Shown piece by piece: positions 49,441 through 58,436 of a stretch of 64,000 bases of DNA. The translations under genes were made by a program, and so were the position numbers. The notes under the pieces were generated by a model that was given only the letters and a program-made list of their open reading frames with translations, did no database searches and was not told the origin of the DNA. This DNA is from JAAYCI01 sp964550985 (GTDB taxonomy: Bacteria > Bacillota > Clostridia > Oscillospirales > Ruminococcaceae). Location of the stretch: positions 1-64,000 of the forward strand of contig CAZKBM010000004.1 of assembly GCA_964550985.1 (NCBI GenBank). The letters are read 5' to 3'. Numbering within the stretch: the first letter of the stretch is position 1; each line of letters opens with the position of its first letter.

Positions 49441-50403
49441 TTATTTGTAAAGATGGCAGCAGATGGTATGGCCGCCCCTTTGGCAGGGCTGCGGGGGGGC
49501 TGTTTTGCACACCTCCATCGCACGCGGGCAACGCGCCGCAAAGCGGCAGCCCTCGGGCAGGGCGGTTGGGTCGGGCGCCATGCCAACAATGGGCGAAAGG
49601 CGGCGGGTTTTTTCATTCAAATTGGGTATGCTGCCAAAAAGCCCCAGCGTGTAGGGGTGGTGGTCTGCGCCTTCGTAGATATCCTCCACCTCGCCGCTCT
49701 CAATAATTTCACCCGCATACATCACCCCCACCTTGTTGCAGGTTTGGGCCACAATGCCAAGGTCGTGGGTAATCATAATGATGGCCGAATCGATTTTCTG
49801 CTTCAAATCCTCAATCATCTCCAGCACCTGCGCCTGAATGGTCACATCCAGCGCGGTGGTGGGCTCATCCGCAATTAAAAGCTGGGGGTTACAGGCCAGG
49901 GCAATGGCAATTACCACCCGCTGCTTCATCCCGCCCGAAAATTGGTAGGGATACTCTTTTTTACGGTGGGGGGCAATGCCCACCAGGTTCAGCATCTCGT
50001 CCACACGTTCTTCCGTCTCATGCTTATCCAGCTTTTTGTGCAGGTTAATCACTTCGGCAATCTGGTCCTCCACGGTTAAAACCGGGTTCAAGCTGGTCAT
50101 CGGGTCCTGGAAGATCATCGAAATCTTCCCCCCGCGTATCTCCATCATCTCTTTTTCGGTCAGCTTTACCAGGTCCTTGCCTCCAAACTGAATGCTGCCC
50201 CTTTCAATGATGCCGCTGCGCGGGGGCAAAAGCCGCAGTATTGAAAGGGCCGTGGTGGTTTTGCCCGCGCCGGTCTCGCCCACAATGCCAAAGGTTTCGC
50301 CCGGGCGTAGCGCAAAGCTTACGCCGTTCACGGCCTGGGCGGTGCCACGGTCGGTTTTATAAACCACTTTTAAATCTTCCACACGAATGGTCTCTTCCTG
50401 CAT
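49441..50403 (-). CDS. Peptide ABC transporter ATP-binding protein (DppD/OppD-like)
   Basis: A 320-residue ATPase with Walker A GETGAGKTTTALSILR, signature FSGGMKQRVVIAIALA and Walker B LLIADEPTTALDVT. A C-terminal Cys motif (CRFAARCPRAMEVC) is typical of this family. Start at 50403; the long upstream reading frame is ignored because it runs into the permease gene. Makes a heterodimer with the next gene product. Confidence 0.93.
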   Translation of the reverse strand: MQEETIRVEDLKVVYKTDRGTAQAVNGVSFALRPGETFGIVGETGAGKTTTALSILRLLPPRSGIIERGSIQFGGKDLVKLTEKEMMEIRGGKISMIFQDPMTSLNPVLTVEDQIAEVINLHKKLDKHETEERVDEMLNLVGIAPHRKKEYPYQFSGGMKQRVVIAIALACNPQLLIADEPTTALDVTIQAQVLEMIEDLKQKIDSAIIMITHDLGIVAQTCNKVGVMYAGEIIESGEVEDIYEGADHHPYTLGLFGSIPNLNEKTRRLSPIVGMAPDPTALPEGCRFAARCPRAMEVCKTAPPQPCQRGGHTICCHLYK

Positions 50404-50426
50404 AGCCCTGTCCTCTCCGTCTGCGG

Positions 50427-51299
50427 TTAATTGTTTAAGCGCGGGTCCAAAGCGTCGTTCAGCCCATCGCCCAGCAGGTTTAGCGCCAGCACCGTAAGCA
50501 TAATGGCAAGGCCGGGGAACAGCACAATGTAGGGCGCGTTGCGCATAAATTCCTTGCCCTCGCTCAGCATAGCACCCCACTCGGGGCTTGGGGGGATGAT
50601 GCCCAGCCCCAAAAACGAGAGGCCCGCCGCCGCAATGATGATGCGCCCCACGGCCAGGGTGCTTTGCACCAAAATGGGGCCCATGGTGTTGGGCAAGATG
50701 TGCGAAGCGATGATACGCGGCACACTTACCCCCGTAACGCGGGCGGCCTCTATATACTCCATATCTTTAATAGGTAATACAAGAGAGCGCAGCAGCCTTG
50801 CATAGCTGGGTATAAAACTGATGGTCATGGCGATGAGCAAATTCACCATACCCGGCCCCAGGGCCGCCACAATGGCAATGGCCAGTAAGGTGGAGGGCAC
50901 CGCCAAAAGCACGTCCATCAGCCGCATGAGGACAGAATCCCACCAGCCGCCAAAATAGGATGCCACCACGCCAATCAGCCCGCCCAGCAGCAGCGAGACG
51001 CCCACGGCCACAAAGCCAATGATGAGCGAGACACGGCTGCCATAGATAATACGGGAGAGAATGTCTCGGCCATAGTTATCCGTACCCAAGGGGTGCTCGC
51101 TGCTGGGCGGCTGCAAACGCGCTGTCAAATCCTGGCCAATTACGTCGGTATCGTAGTTAACAAGCAGTGGGGCCAAAAGGGCCACCAGCACCAGCGCCAA
51201 AAGCACCACCAGGCCCACAACGGCAAACTTGTTTTTGCGGAACCTACGCCATACCTCGCTCAACTGGCTTTTTGCCCGTACTTCATTTCCCTGTTTCAC
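50427..51299 (-). CDS. Peptide ABC transporter permease (DppC/OppC-like)
   Basis: A 290-residue permease with a cytosolic N-terminal OppC_N segment (about 1-60, SEVWRRFRKNKFAVVG), five to six helices, the loop PLGTDNYGRDILSRIIYGSR and the coupling motif YIEAARVTGVSVPRIIASHI. The frame opens with GTG at 51299, six bases after AAAGGGGG. Confidence 0.93.
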   Translation of the reverse strand: MKQGNEVRAKSQLSEVWRRFRKNKFAVVGLVVLLALVLVALLAPLLVNYDTDVIGQDLTARLQPPSSEHPLGTDNYGRDILSRIIYGSRVSLIIGFVAVGVSLLLGGLIGVVASYFGGWWDSVLMRLMDVLLAVPSTLLAIAIVAALGPGMVNLLIAMTISFIPSYARLLRSLVLPIKDMEYIEAARVTGVSVPRIIASHILPNTMGPILVQSTLAVGRIIIAAAGLSFLGLGIIPPSPEWGAMLSEGKEFMRNAPYIVLFPGLAIMLTVLALNLLGDGLNDALDPRLNN

Positions 51300-51314
51300 G
51301 CCATTCCCCCCTTT

Positions 51315-52235
51315 CTATTTTTCGCGCAGGCGGGGGTCGATGTACGCATAGGATACATCCACCGCCAGGTTGACAATACAGAAAAACAGCGCCAATAGTA
51401 TTACGCAGCCCATCACCACGGGCTCATCTTTCATCCGTATGGAATCCACCAGCAGTGCGCCAATGCCCGGCATACCAAACACGTTTTCCACCAAAACGGT
51501 GCCGCCCAGCATGGTGCCAAAGTTGATGCCCAACACCGTCACCACGGGTATCAGGGTGTTGCGCAGCGCGTGGTGCTTAATCACCTGCCACTGCGAGGCC
51601 CCCTTGGCCTTGGCGCTGCGGATATAATCCTCGCGTATCACCGTTAACATGGTGGTGCGCGTCATGCGGGTAACCACCGCAATGGTGCCAGCGGCCATGG
51701 CTATGGTGGGCAGCACAAAGCTTTTCAGGCCCTCGGCCCCCGTTGCGGGGAACCACCCCAGCCGCAGGGAAAAGGCCAATATCAATAGCAGCCCCAGCCA
51801 AAACACCGGCATGGCCGAAAGCAATATGGCAAACAAAACGCTTGCGCCGTCAAAAAAGGAGTATTGCTTCATGGCCGCAATAACCCCCAGCGGCAGAGAC
51901 ACCAGCACCGTTAGCACAATGCTGTAAACCGTAAGCTGCAGCGTTACGGGCAGGCGGGTGGAGATGGTCTCCATCACAGGCAGGGTGTTGATGTAACTCT
52001 TACCAAAATCACCCTGTACCAGGCTGAACAAATAATCAAAATACCGGGTGAAAAAGGGCCGGTTATACCCCAGTTGCTCGTTCACCGTCTGCACTTCTTC
52101 CTCGGTGGCAAGCGGCCCCAAAATCATGCGTCCCGGCTCGCCCGGGGTAAGCGACATGATGAAAAAGATAAGCAGGGTAATGCCCACCATAACGGGAATT
52201 AAAATGAGCAGGCGTTTTAGGATAAACTTGACCAA
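51315..52235 (-). CDS. Peptide ABC transporter permease (DppB/OppB-like)
   Basis: A 306-residue permease starting LVKFILKRLLILIPVMVGIT, with the EAA-like loop YIRSAKAKGASQWQVIKHHA and C-terminal GIGALLVDSIRMKDEPVVMG. I prefer the TTG at 52235, preceded by AAGGGG at good spacing; an in-frame ATG at 52262 lies inside a stable hairpin and lacks a ribosome site. It pairs with the DppC-like gene 15 bases on. Confidence 0.92.
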   Translation of the reverse strand: MVKFILKRLLILIPVMVGITLLIFFIMSLTPGEPGRMILGPLATEEEVQTVNEQLGYNRPFFTRYFDYLFSLVQGDFGKSYINTLPVMETISTRLPVTLQLTVYSIVLTVLVSLPLGVIAAMKQYSFFDGASVLFAILLSAMPVFWLGLLLILAFSLRLGWFPATGAEGLKSFVLPTIAMAAGTIAVVTRMTRTTMLTVIREDYIRSAKAKGASQWQVIKHHALRNTLIPVVTVLGINFGTMLGGTVLVENVFGMPGIGALLVDSIRMKDEPVVMGCVILLALFFCIVNLAVDVSYAYIDPRLREK

Positions 52236-52261
52236 AGCGGAAACCCCTTCTTTCTGCGCCA

Positions 52262-52297
52262 TTTTCTGCCGCGCCCCTCAATGGGCGCGGCAGAAAA
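52262..52297 (-). other. Hairpin between binding-protein and permease genes
   Basis: A perfect 15-bp stem, TTTTCTGCCGCGCCC with its complement, and a six-base loop. Such hairpins protect or attenuate mRNA so that the binding protein exceeds the permeases. A similar GC-rich hairpin is at the same place in the second importer (62357-62400). Confidence 0.75.
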
Positions 52298-52311
52298 GGC
52301 TCAGGGTAATT

Positions 52312-53874
52312 TTACCAGCTTAAATCGTAGAAATAGTAAGTAGAGGAGGGGGACGGAACCACGTTTTTCAGGTTTTTGTCCGCCGCCAGCGAAACGGTTT
52401 CGAAATAGATGGGGATGGTGGGGATATCGGTTTTCAGTTGTTCCAAAATCTCTTTGTAGGTGGCTTTGCGCTCATTTTCATCGCTCTGGGTCTCGCCCTG
52501 AATGATGAGTTCATCCATTTTGGGGCTGTTGTAGCGCGCAAGGTTCATGGCGCCAATCATTTTGGAGTGGAACAGGAAATTCACGGTATAGTCGGCGTCG
52601 GCCACGGGGGTACTCCAGCTGTTGATGATGATGTCAAAATCGCCGTTTTTGCCCTTTTCATTGTGGGCCGCGCGGTCCAGCACCTCAATGTTACAGTTGA
52701 TGCCAAGCTGGGCCAAATTCTCCTGCAATACCTGGGCAATTTTTTTGCCCGCGCCGTCCTGGCAAATCACATTGGCGGTAAGCCCGGCCGCACCGGCTTC
52801 GTCCACCAGTTTTTTGGCCTCGTCCAGGTTTTGCTCGTACCATTTCACCTCGTCACTGTAGCCAAAAATGGTAGAGGTGAGGTGGTTTTGCGCCACTTCG
52901 CCAAGGCCTTCACTCGCCACAAGGGTAATGCCCTCCCTATCTACGGCCAGCGCCACGGCCTCGCGCAGTTTCAAATCGGCAAAGGGGCCGGTTTCGGTGT
53001 TAAAGCCGATGTAGTACTGCCGGTGGCTGGGCCGCTCGTACAGGGCCAGTTTGTCGTTGCCCTGGATATTCTCCCGGTCGGAGGGGGGTACTTCCAAAAG
53101 CAGGTCCACCTCGCCTTTTTCCAGCGCGATGACCGAGGTGGTGGTGTCGGCCAATACACGGAACACGAGGTTTGGAATGGGGGCTGCCCCGCCATGCCAG
53201 CCGTCGAAGGCCTTCAGCACCACACGGTCGCCCTGGCCCCAGCTCACAAACTCGTAAGCGCCGGTGCCAACGGGGTTACGCAAAAAGTCCTCGCCAAATT
53301 CCTCGGCGGCCTTTTGGCTTACAATCGAGGCAAGGGGCGCGCTCATGCCGCTTAGGAAGGGGGTGTAGGCATATTTCAGGTTCACATTTACTGTGTAATC
53401 GTCCACCACTTCGGCGCTTTCCACCGGGCCAAAAATAGCGCCCGAATAGGGGGATTCAATGCCGCGGCTGATGGAAAAGGCCACGTCGGAAGCCTTCATC
53501 TCCTCACCGTTATGGAACTTGACGCCCTGTTTCAGCTTGAAGGTATAGCTAAGCCCATCGTCGGAAACCTCCCAGCTTTCGGCCAATTGGGGGTGCAGGC
53601 CGCCTTCCGGGTCGGCTTTAATCAGGGTGTCATAAATTTGGGTTACCATCTTCATGCTAATCAGGCTGTTGGTCATCTGCGGGTCCAGCCCGTCAATGTC
53701 GGTGGGCGAGGCCATGGTCAGGGTATCTTTTGCAGCCCCGGCCGCACTGCCCCCGGCTGTACTGCCAGAAGCCGCCGCACTGCTGCCGCTGCCGCCACAA
53801 GCTGCCAAAAACAGACACATTGCCAGCGCCATTGCCAGTGTAACCAGCCCAATTCTCTTCTTCGTGCTCTTCAT
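52312..53874 (-). CDS. Peptide/opine-type ABC transporter substrate-binding lipoprotein
   Basis: A 520-residue SBP_bac_5 family lipoprotein. The signal peptide ends LAACGG (lipobox), followed by an Ala/Ser/Gly linker to about residue 48. DTLTMASPTDIDGLDPQMTN, LAESWEVSDDGLSYTFKLKQ and GVKFHNGEEMKASDVAFS are the usual early family blocks. AGGGAGG precedes the ATG. Homologs bind dipeptides, opines, nickel-chelates or glutathione, so the ligand is open. The DUF3830 and cucumopine-C-like genes upstream hint at an opine-like compound. Confidence 0.93.
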   Translation of the reverse strand: MKSTKKRIGLVTLAMALAMCLFLAACGGSGSSAAASGSTAGGSAAGAAKDTLTMASPTDIDGLDPQMTNSLISMKMVTQIYDTLIKADPEGGLHPQLAESWEVSDDGLSYTFKLKQGVKFHNGEEMKASDVAFSISRGIESPYSGAIFGPVESAEVVDDYTVNVNLKYAYTPFLSGMSAPLASIVSQKAAEEFGEDFLRNPVGTGAYEFVSWGQGDRVVLKAFDGWHGGAAPIPNLVFRVLADTTTSVIALEKGEVDLLLEVPPSDRENIQGNDKLALYERPSHRQYYIGFNTETGPFADLKLREAVALAVDREGITLVASEGLGEVAQNHLTSTIFGYSDEVKWYEQNLDEAKKLVDEAGAAGLTANVICQDGAGKKIAQVLQENLAQLGINCNIEVLDRAAHNEKGKNGDFDIIINSWSTPVADADYTVNFLFHSKMIGAMNLARYNSPKMDELIIQGETQSDENERKATYKEILEQLKTDIPTIPIYFETVSLAADKNLKNVVPSPSSTYYFYDLSW

Positions 53875-54144
53875 AACAAACCTCCCTGTGCTCTATTACA
53901 AGCCTTTTGCATCCTTCACGAAAACCGCCAAAATCACTGCCCCAATTTTATCTACTTTGCCAGGGCTGTGGCAAAATTAATATAGCACAGGGCAGGGGGG
54001 AGAAATGTTAAACAGCTTACATCCCCGCTACTCTGTGCCAAACTTTGTACATTATGGTGTATGCTAAGTGCAAAAAACTATTTACTTTGCATAAAACGCG
54101 AAAAATCACAAAACACTTTACCGCGCTTATACGCAAGTATTTTA

Positions 54145-54675
54145 CTAGGAAAGGTCGTTTCCCTCCTGTAAACGCCGGGCTTTTGCCAGCACATCCTCCC
54201 GCCGTGCTTTGGGGAAAAGGCCCATCAGCTTCCAGGGGAAAATCTGGTGCATCCAAAGCTGGTAGCGGTTTGCCAGGGTGAACATCTTCTGGCAGGCCAG
54301 TGTAAATTCCTCTTCACTTTCCAGCTCATCCAAAGCCCCGGCAAAGCGCCCAAGCAGTTCCCCAAAGGCGGGCAGGCCAAAGTAGCTTATTACCCCAAGG
54401 TCCACCGCCAGCATCTTTTTAGCCATAGCGCAAAGCTGGGCAAGGGTAAAACTGCCGCTGCGGGCAAACTCCAAAAGGTCGCTGAACACATGGATGCCAA
54501 GGGCCCGTACTTCGCCTGAAAGCATAACCAAGACCGTGAAGTATTGGTCTTTTATTCCCGCCCCGCTCTCTATAATGCCGTTTTTCAAAAGAAAGATATC
54601 GTAGGGTTCCTCTATCCAAATCTCATCGGTGTGTTTTTCAATATCCAGCAGCAATTTCTCGGCTTCGGGCTTCAT
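54145..54675 (-). CDS. Helical protein resembling the cucumopine synthase C-terminal domain
   Basis: A 176-residue, mainly helical soluble protein. From memory the segments DEIWIEEPYDIFLLKNGIIE, SGAGIKDQYFTVLVMLSGEV and YQLWMHQIFPWKLMGLFPKA fit the helical bundle found at the C terminus of cucumopine synthase. I cannot confirm this without a profile search. It overlaps the DUF3830-like gene by four bases, so the two products probably form one enzyme. The ATG at 54675 has GGGGGAAG upstream. Confidence 0.7.
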   Translation of the reverse strand: MKPEAEKLLLDIEKHTDEIWIEEPYDIFLLKNGIIESGAGIKDQYFTVLVMLSGEVRALGIHVFSDLLEFARSGSFTLAQLCAMAKKMLAVDLGVISYFGLPAFGELLGRFAGALDELESEEEFTLACQKMFTLANRYQLWMHQIFPWKLMGLFPKARREDVLAKARRLQEGNDLS

Positions 54676-55103
54676 ATTATTTCTTCCCCCTTTTCCAAAA
54701 TCACATGCAGATACTCCTTGCCATACAAGAGGTTTTCCCACACAAGAGCCCCTGCTTCCCGCAGGCGGGGCAGGTCCTCCTCTACCACCTGGGCCAGCGC
54801 CAGAGCGGGCACGGCCTCGGTCATTGGCCCATAGTTCAGCGAAAAATACTGGAAGTCCAGTTCCATGTTCAGCCGCCCTTCGGGCTGGGCGGCCATATTT
54901 TCAAAATTGCACCTCTCGCGCTGGGGGGCAAAGCGCAAGGGGGCGTACATCTGCCCCCCCGCTACCACGGCATGGCTTTGTATGCTTTGGGCGGGCAACA
55001 ACTTACAAAATTCTTCGCAGGCGTAGGGGTTAAAATCCCACAGCAGGTGGGCCGTAAGCTGTATGTCCAGTTCGGGCCAGCGTATGCGTATGGTTTTTGG
55101 CAC
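54672..55103 (-). CDS. DUF3830-like (cyclophilin-fold) protein
   Basis: A 143-residue protein with a beta-rich pattern. ALLWDFNPYACEEFCKLLP-like wording (here LTAHLLWDFNPYACEEFCKL) and GQMYAPLRF fit DUF3830, a cyclophilin-like barrel also seen as the N-terminal part of cucumopine synthase. The GTG at 55103 is chosen because GAGGAGGAG lies just upstream; a TTG 18 bases earlier overlaps that site. It starts the operon that continues with a helical partner and, after 270 bases, the ABC importer. Confidence 0.72.
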   Translation of the reverse strand: MPKTIRIRWPELDIQLTAHLLWDFNPYACEEFCKLLPAQSIQSHAVVAGGQMYAPLRFAPQRERCNFENMAAQPEGRLNMELDFQYFSLNYGPMTEAVPALALAQVVEEDLPRLREAGALVWENLLYGKEYLHVILEKGEEII

Positions 55104-55188
55104 AGGGCATCTCCTCCTCAATTTGGTTTTCGCCTCTCACTCTGTTTGCCCAGCCACAGCAAAAGCGGCGGGGTGGGCAAACCTTTAG

Positions 55189-55352
55189 TTACAGCATTTG
55201 AACAAATGTTTTACATAGCAAGCGCCGCGCAAAAACAGGTTTAGGCAAGGCGCAAAATTGTAGGAATGCTTTTGGCATTGCTAAATTTTGCAACGAAGCA
55301 TAAAACTGTTTTTGCCGGTGCGGTGTGTAAGTTATTTGTGAAAATGCTGTAA
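55189..55352 (+). repeat. 164-bp MITE-like element with TTACAGCATTT terminal inverted repeats
   Basis: Left end TTACAGCATTTGAACAAAT; right end reversed TTACAGCATTTTCACAAAT, 17 of 19 identical. The interior has a GGAATGCTTTTGGCATTGC-type dyad. Flanks read TTTAG before and GTTTAG after, a possible five-base target duplication. No coding potential. It occupies most of the 405-base gap 55104-55508; the remainder shows nothing I recognise. Confidence 0.85.
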
Positions 55353-55508
55353 GTTTAGCCTACCCCGCCGCTGCGCGCAAAAAAAGTAACTGGCTTACAA
55401 AAAACGGCCTGCAAGGTAAAGAAACTTCTGCGGCGGCCCATGGCCAACCGCGTTAATAATCACCTCTTATGGTATAAAATTAAACTTTTTGCGGGGTTTC
55501 AGCGCAGC

Positions 55509-56828
55509 TTAGCTTGAAATTAGCAGCCTTTCCAGCAATACGCTGGGCGCGCACACACAGTTTTGTTCGGGGTCGTCCGTTGTTTCAAGCCCCGCCCCCA
55601 CCGCCTGCACGGCCTGCAGCACATCCAAAATATTGCCCCCCATGGTAATTTGGTTCACCGGGCGGGCGCACTCTCCCCCCTCTATCAGCCAGCCCTTCGC
55701 AATCAGGGAAAAATCGCCCGAAGTGGGGTTGGCCCCGGCAAAAACCCCATCACAGGCCGTGATAAATATACCCCGGCCCATCTGGGCCAGCAGTTCGGCC
55801 TGGGTATAGCTTCCCTCCTCCAGCAGCAGGGTGGTGGCCGCCGTGCCCACCGCCGCGCGTGCGCCGGGGCGGAAGCCGTTGCCCAAAGAGGCGCAGCCCT
55901 GCTTTTTTGCGGCGCTTCGGCTATACAACAGGTTTTCCAGCAGGCCCTGCGCAATCAGGTTTTTGGCAAGGGTGGGCACCCCCTCATCATCAAAGCGGCG
56001 GCCGGCAACACCATTGGGTATCTCCCGCAGGTTTAAGGCCGGGGCGGCTATGCGTTTACCAAGTCGGCCCTGTAAAAGGCTGGTGCCCTGCTGCACCCTA
56101 TCGCCAAAAAACATGGGCAGGTAGGCCTGTAACACATCGGCCATCACCCGGCCGCTTAAAACCGCAGGATAGCTGCCCGCCGCGCAGGGCTTTGCCAAAA
56201 GCAGCCCAGCGCAGCCGCGCGCCACCTCTGCGGCTATGTCCTCTATGGGCGGGGGGCCCGCCGCCAGGCGGTGGTTTTGCAGCGTTTGCGCCCCCTCCTC
56301 CCCCGCCGCCATGGCCCGCGCCTCAAAATAGTGCGCGGCCTGCCCGTCGCTCATACAGTCGCCCCGCTCATCCAGCAGATGTATACGCCGCCGCCTGCCC
56401 GTATACAGCAGGGTGGTGGATTTGATTTTCGGGCTTACTTTTTGCATGGCAACACTAGCTGCCAGCAGTTTCTCTCTATGGGCTTCTCCGCCTACAAATT
56501 CCGGCAGTGCGGGCGCTTTGCAGGGGTTTAGTGGGGTTTCCTCAAAGGGCTGCCCATTGGCAAGGGCGGTTTGGCGCAGGTTTTCAAGCATAAAGGGTAT
56601 GCCCTCGGGCGCAAAAGCCTCGGTGAAGGCACAGCCGCGCTTGCCCTTGTAGCCGCCCTCCACATACAGCAGTTCCTCCGTAGCCCTTGTCTCAGCGCTC
56701 ACCTCGCCGCAAAACACCTCTGTGGTCTCCTCGGCCCGCTCCTCCAGGTGAAAATGCAGCTTTTCCATCCCGGCTTTTTTGGCCTGCCCACTCAATTGTT
56801 CACAAAACGCAAAGGCTCTGCCGCTCAT
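55509..56828 (-). CDS. tldE: TldE/PmbA-family metalloprotease subunit
   Basis: TldE partners TldD in a heterodimeric protease that trims leader peptides of modified peptides and degrades unfolded peptides. The 439-residue protein lacks the zinc motif, as expected for TldE. It has GDFSLIAKGWLIEGGECARP and PVNQITMGGNILDVLQAVQA near the C terminus, both typical. Start at 56828 overlaps the tldD stop by four bases; the long upstream frame lies inside tldD and is not used. Confidence 0.9.
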   Translation of the reverse strand: MSGRAFAFCEQLSGQAKKAGMEKLHFHLEERAEETTEVFCGEVSAETRATEELLYVEGGYKGKRGCAFTEAFAPEGIPFMLENLRQTALANGQPFEETPLNPCKAPALPEFVGGEAHREKLLAASVAMQKVSPKIKSTTLLYTGRRRRIHLLDERGDCMSDGQAAHYFEARAMAAGEEGAQTLQNHRLAAGPPPIEDIAAEVARGCAGLLLAKPCAAGSYPAVLSGRVMADVLQAYLPMFFGDRVQQGTSLLQGRLGKRIAAPALNLREIPNGVAGRRFDDEGVPTLAKNLIAQGLLENLLYSRSAAKKQGCASLGNGFRPGARAAVGTAATTLLLEEGSYTQAELLAQMGRGIFITACDGVFAGANPTSGDFSLIAKGWLIEGGECARPVNQITMGGNILDVLQAVQAVGAGLETTDDPEQNCVCAPSVLLERLLISS

Positions 56829-58204
56829 CCGCTCACCCCTCCCACCGTCATTTCGGCAACCCGCACGGCGGGCTGGCCCGCGCCAATAAAAAGCTGCCCG
56901 CTGGCCGCGTAGCAGTACCCCTGGCGAATTTCCAGGTCGTCCGCCACCCCATCCACGGCTTTTAAAATGGCCCCGCCGTTGCCAATTAGGGTTGCCCCGC
57001 ACACTGGCGGGCCCAGTTTCCCGTTTTCAATCAGGTAACTTTCACAGGCCGTAAAGTTAAAGTCCCCGGTGGCCGGGTCTACCGAGCCTGCGCTGATGGC
57101 CTTTACATACAGCCCCCGTTCGGTGTCGGCTATCAGTTCTTCGGGTTTGCTTTGCCCCGGCGCAATAAAGGTGTTTGTCATGCGGGCGGTGGGGGCAAAG
57201 CGGTAGCTCTGCCGCCTGGCAGAGCCGGTGAGCGGCAAGTGCATTCGGCGGCTGCCCAGGCGGTCCACCATAAAGCTGCGCAAAACCCCGTTTTCAATCA
57301 GCATATTGCGGCGGGCCGTGGTACCCTCGTCGTCCACATGCAGCGAGCCCCACTCCCCTTCCAAGGCGCCGTCGTCCACCAGGGTTACCAGGGGCGACGC
57401 CACCTGCTCTCCCAGGCGGCCGGTAAATTCTGAGAGGCCCTTTGCAACGGCTCCACTCTCCAGGCTGTGGCCGCAGGCCTCGTGGAACAATAACCCTCCA
57501 AAGCCCCCCGCCACCACCACGGGCATCCGCCCGCCTGCGCACTTTTGGGCGTGTAAATTCACAAGTGCCATGCGGGCGGCCTCCTCTGCCACGGCCTTTA
57601 CATCCAAGGTGTTATAAAAAGAAAAATCGCACATGGCGCCGGGGCCATAGTAACCGCTTTGCAGCCCCTTTTCATTTTGGGCATAGGCCGTTACCACCAG
57701 CCGGGTTTTCTGCCGCAAATCCTGCGCAAAAACCCCCTCGCTGTTTGCCACCAGCACCTCTTTGGCCTCGTCCAAATACCGGCACTTCACCTGGCTAATC
57801 TCGCTGTTATACGCCTTACCCGCCCCTAAAGCCCGGTTCACCACCTCCATTTTTTGGGCATAGGGGGCGTCGGGCAGTTCATCTGCCGCCGCGCCGGGGC
57901 CATAGTGGCGCAATTGCGCCAGGGGGGCGCGCAGGCCGCCCCCCTGGCCGCTTTGGGCCGCCGCATTTTTTGCCAAAGCCAAAAGCGCTTCGGGGCGCAG
58001 GTCATTGGTATAGGCATAGGTGGTTTGCAAGCCCTTTAAAATACGTATGCCCACCCCGGCTTCAATGCCAAGGGCGCAACTTTCAAAATGGCTGTAAAAG
58101 CTGTCAATTTGGCATTGGCGGCTGTTTTCGTAAAACACCTCGGCAAAATCGCCCCCTGCGAGGGCCGCGTCTATCAGCCGGTCCACCAGTTCTCTCGAAA
58201 GCAT
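56825..58204 (-). CDS. tldD: TldD-family zinc metalloprotease subunit
   Basis: Catalytic half of the TldD/TldE protease. The 459-residue protein has the HExxxH zinc motif in LLFHEACGHSLESG (His241, Glu242, His246), preceded by MPVVVAGGFGG, and the C-terminal FTACESYLIENGKLG and AVDGVADDLEIRQGYC segments. AAGGGG is eight bases before the ATG at 58204. It follows the peptide-importer ATPase after a gap filled by a dispersed repeat, suggesting imported or internally made peptides are its substrates. Confidence 0.95.
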   Translation of the reverse strand: MLSRELVDRLIDAALAGGDFAEVFYENSRQCQIDSFYSHFESCALGIEAGVGIRILKGLQTTYAYTNDLRPEALLALAKNAAAQSGQGGGLRAPLAQLRHYGPGAAADELPDAPYAQKMEVVNRALGAGKAYNSEISQVKCRYLDEAKEVLVANSEGVFAQDLRQKTRLVVTAYAQNEKGLQSGYYGPGAMCDFSFYNTLDVKAVAEEAARMALVNLHAQKCAGGRMPVVVAGGFGGLLFHEACGHSLESGAVAKGLSEFTGRLGEQVASPLVTLVDDGALEGEWGSLHVDDEGTTARRNMLIENGVLRSFMVDRLGSRRMHLPLTGSARRQSYRFAPTARMTNTFIAPGQSKPEELIADTERGLYVKAISAGSVDPATGDFNFTACESYLIENGKLGPPVCGATLIGNGGAILKAVDGVADDLEIRQGYCYAASGQLFIGAGQPAVRVAEMTVGGVSG

Positions 58205-58251
58205 CCCTTTCACCCCTTGCGGTTTTGCCACAGCCTTTACAGGTTTTTCGC

Positions 58252-58371
58252 CTACAGCAAATGAACAAACTGCAGCGCATAAATACAAAAAAGTTCAGGC
58301 GCTGCCTAGCAGTTTCTACTCTGTATAAGAGTATCTTACAAAAGCTTGCTGCCCAAGCCTCTTGAAAAGCT
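58252..58371 (-). repeat. 120-bp TTACAG-ended dispersed repeat
   Basis: Begins CTACAGCAAATGAACAAACT, then GCGCATAAATAC, CAGGCGCTGC and AGTTTCTACTCTGTATAAGA, and ends with AAAAGCTTGCTGC. This is the reverse complement of the 31752-31913 arrangement. It sits between an importer ATPase gene and tldD. Confidence 0.85.
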
Positions 58372-58436
58372 ACGCCATAGCAGGCGGTTAGACATGGCCC
58401 AGTTCCAACATCCGCCCGCTTACACATAACTACAAT

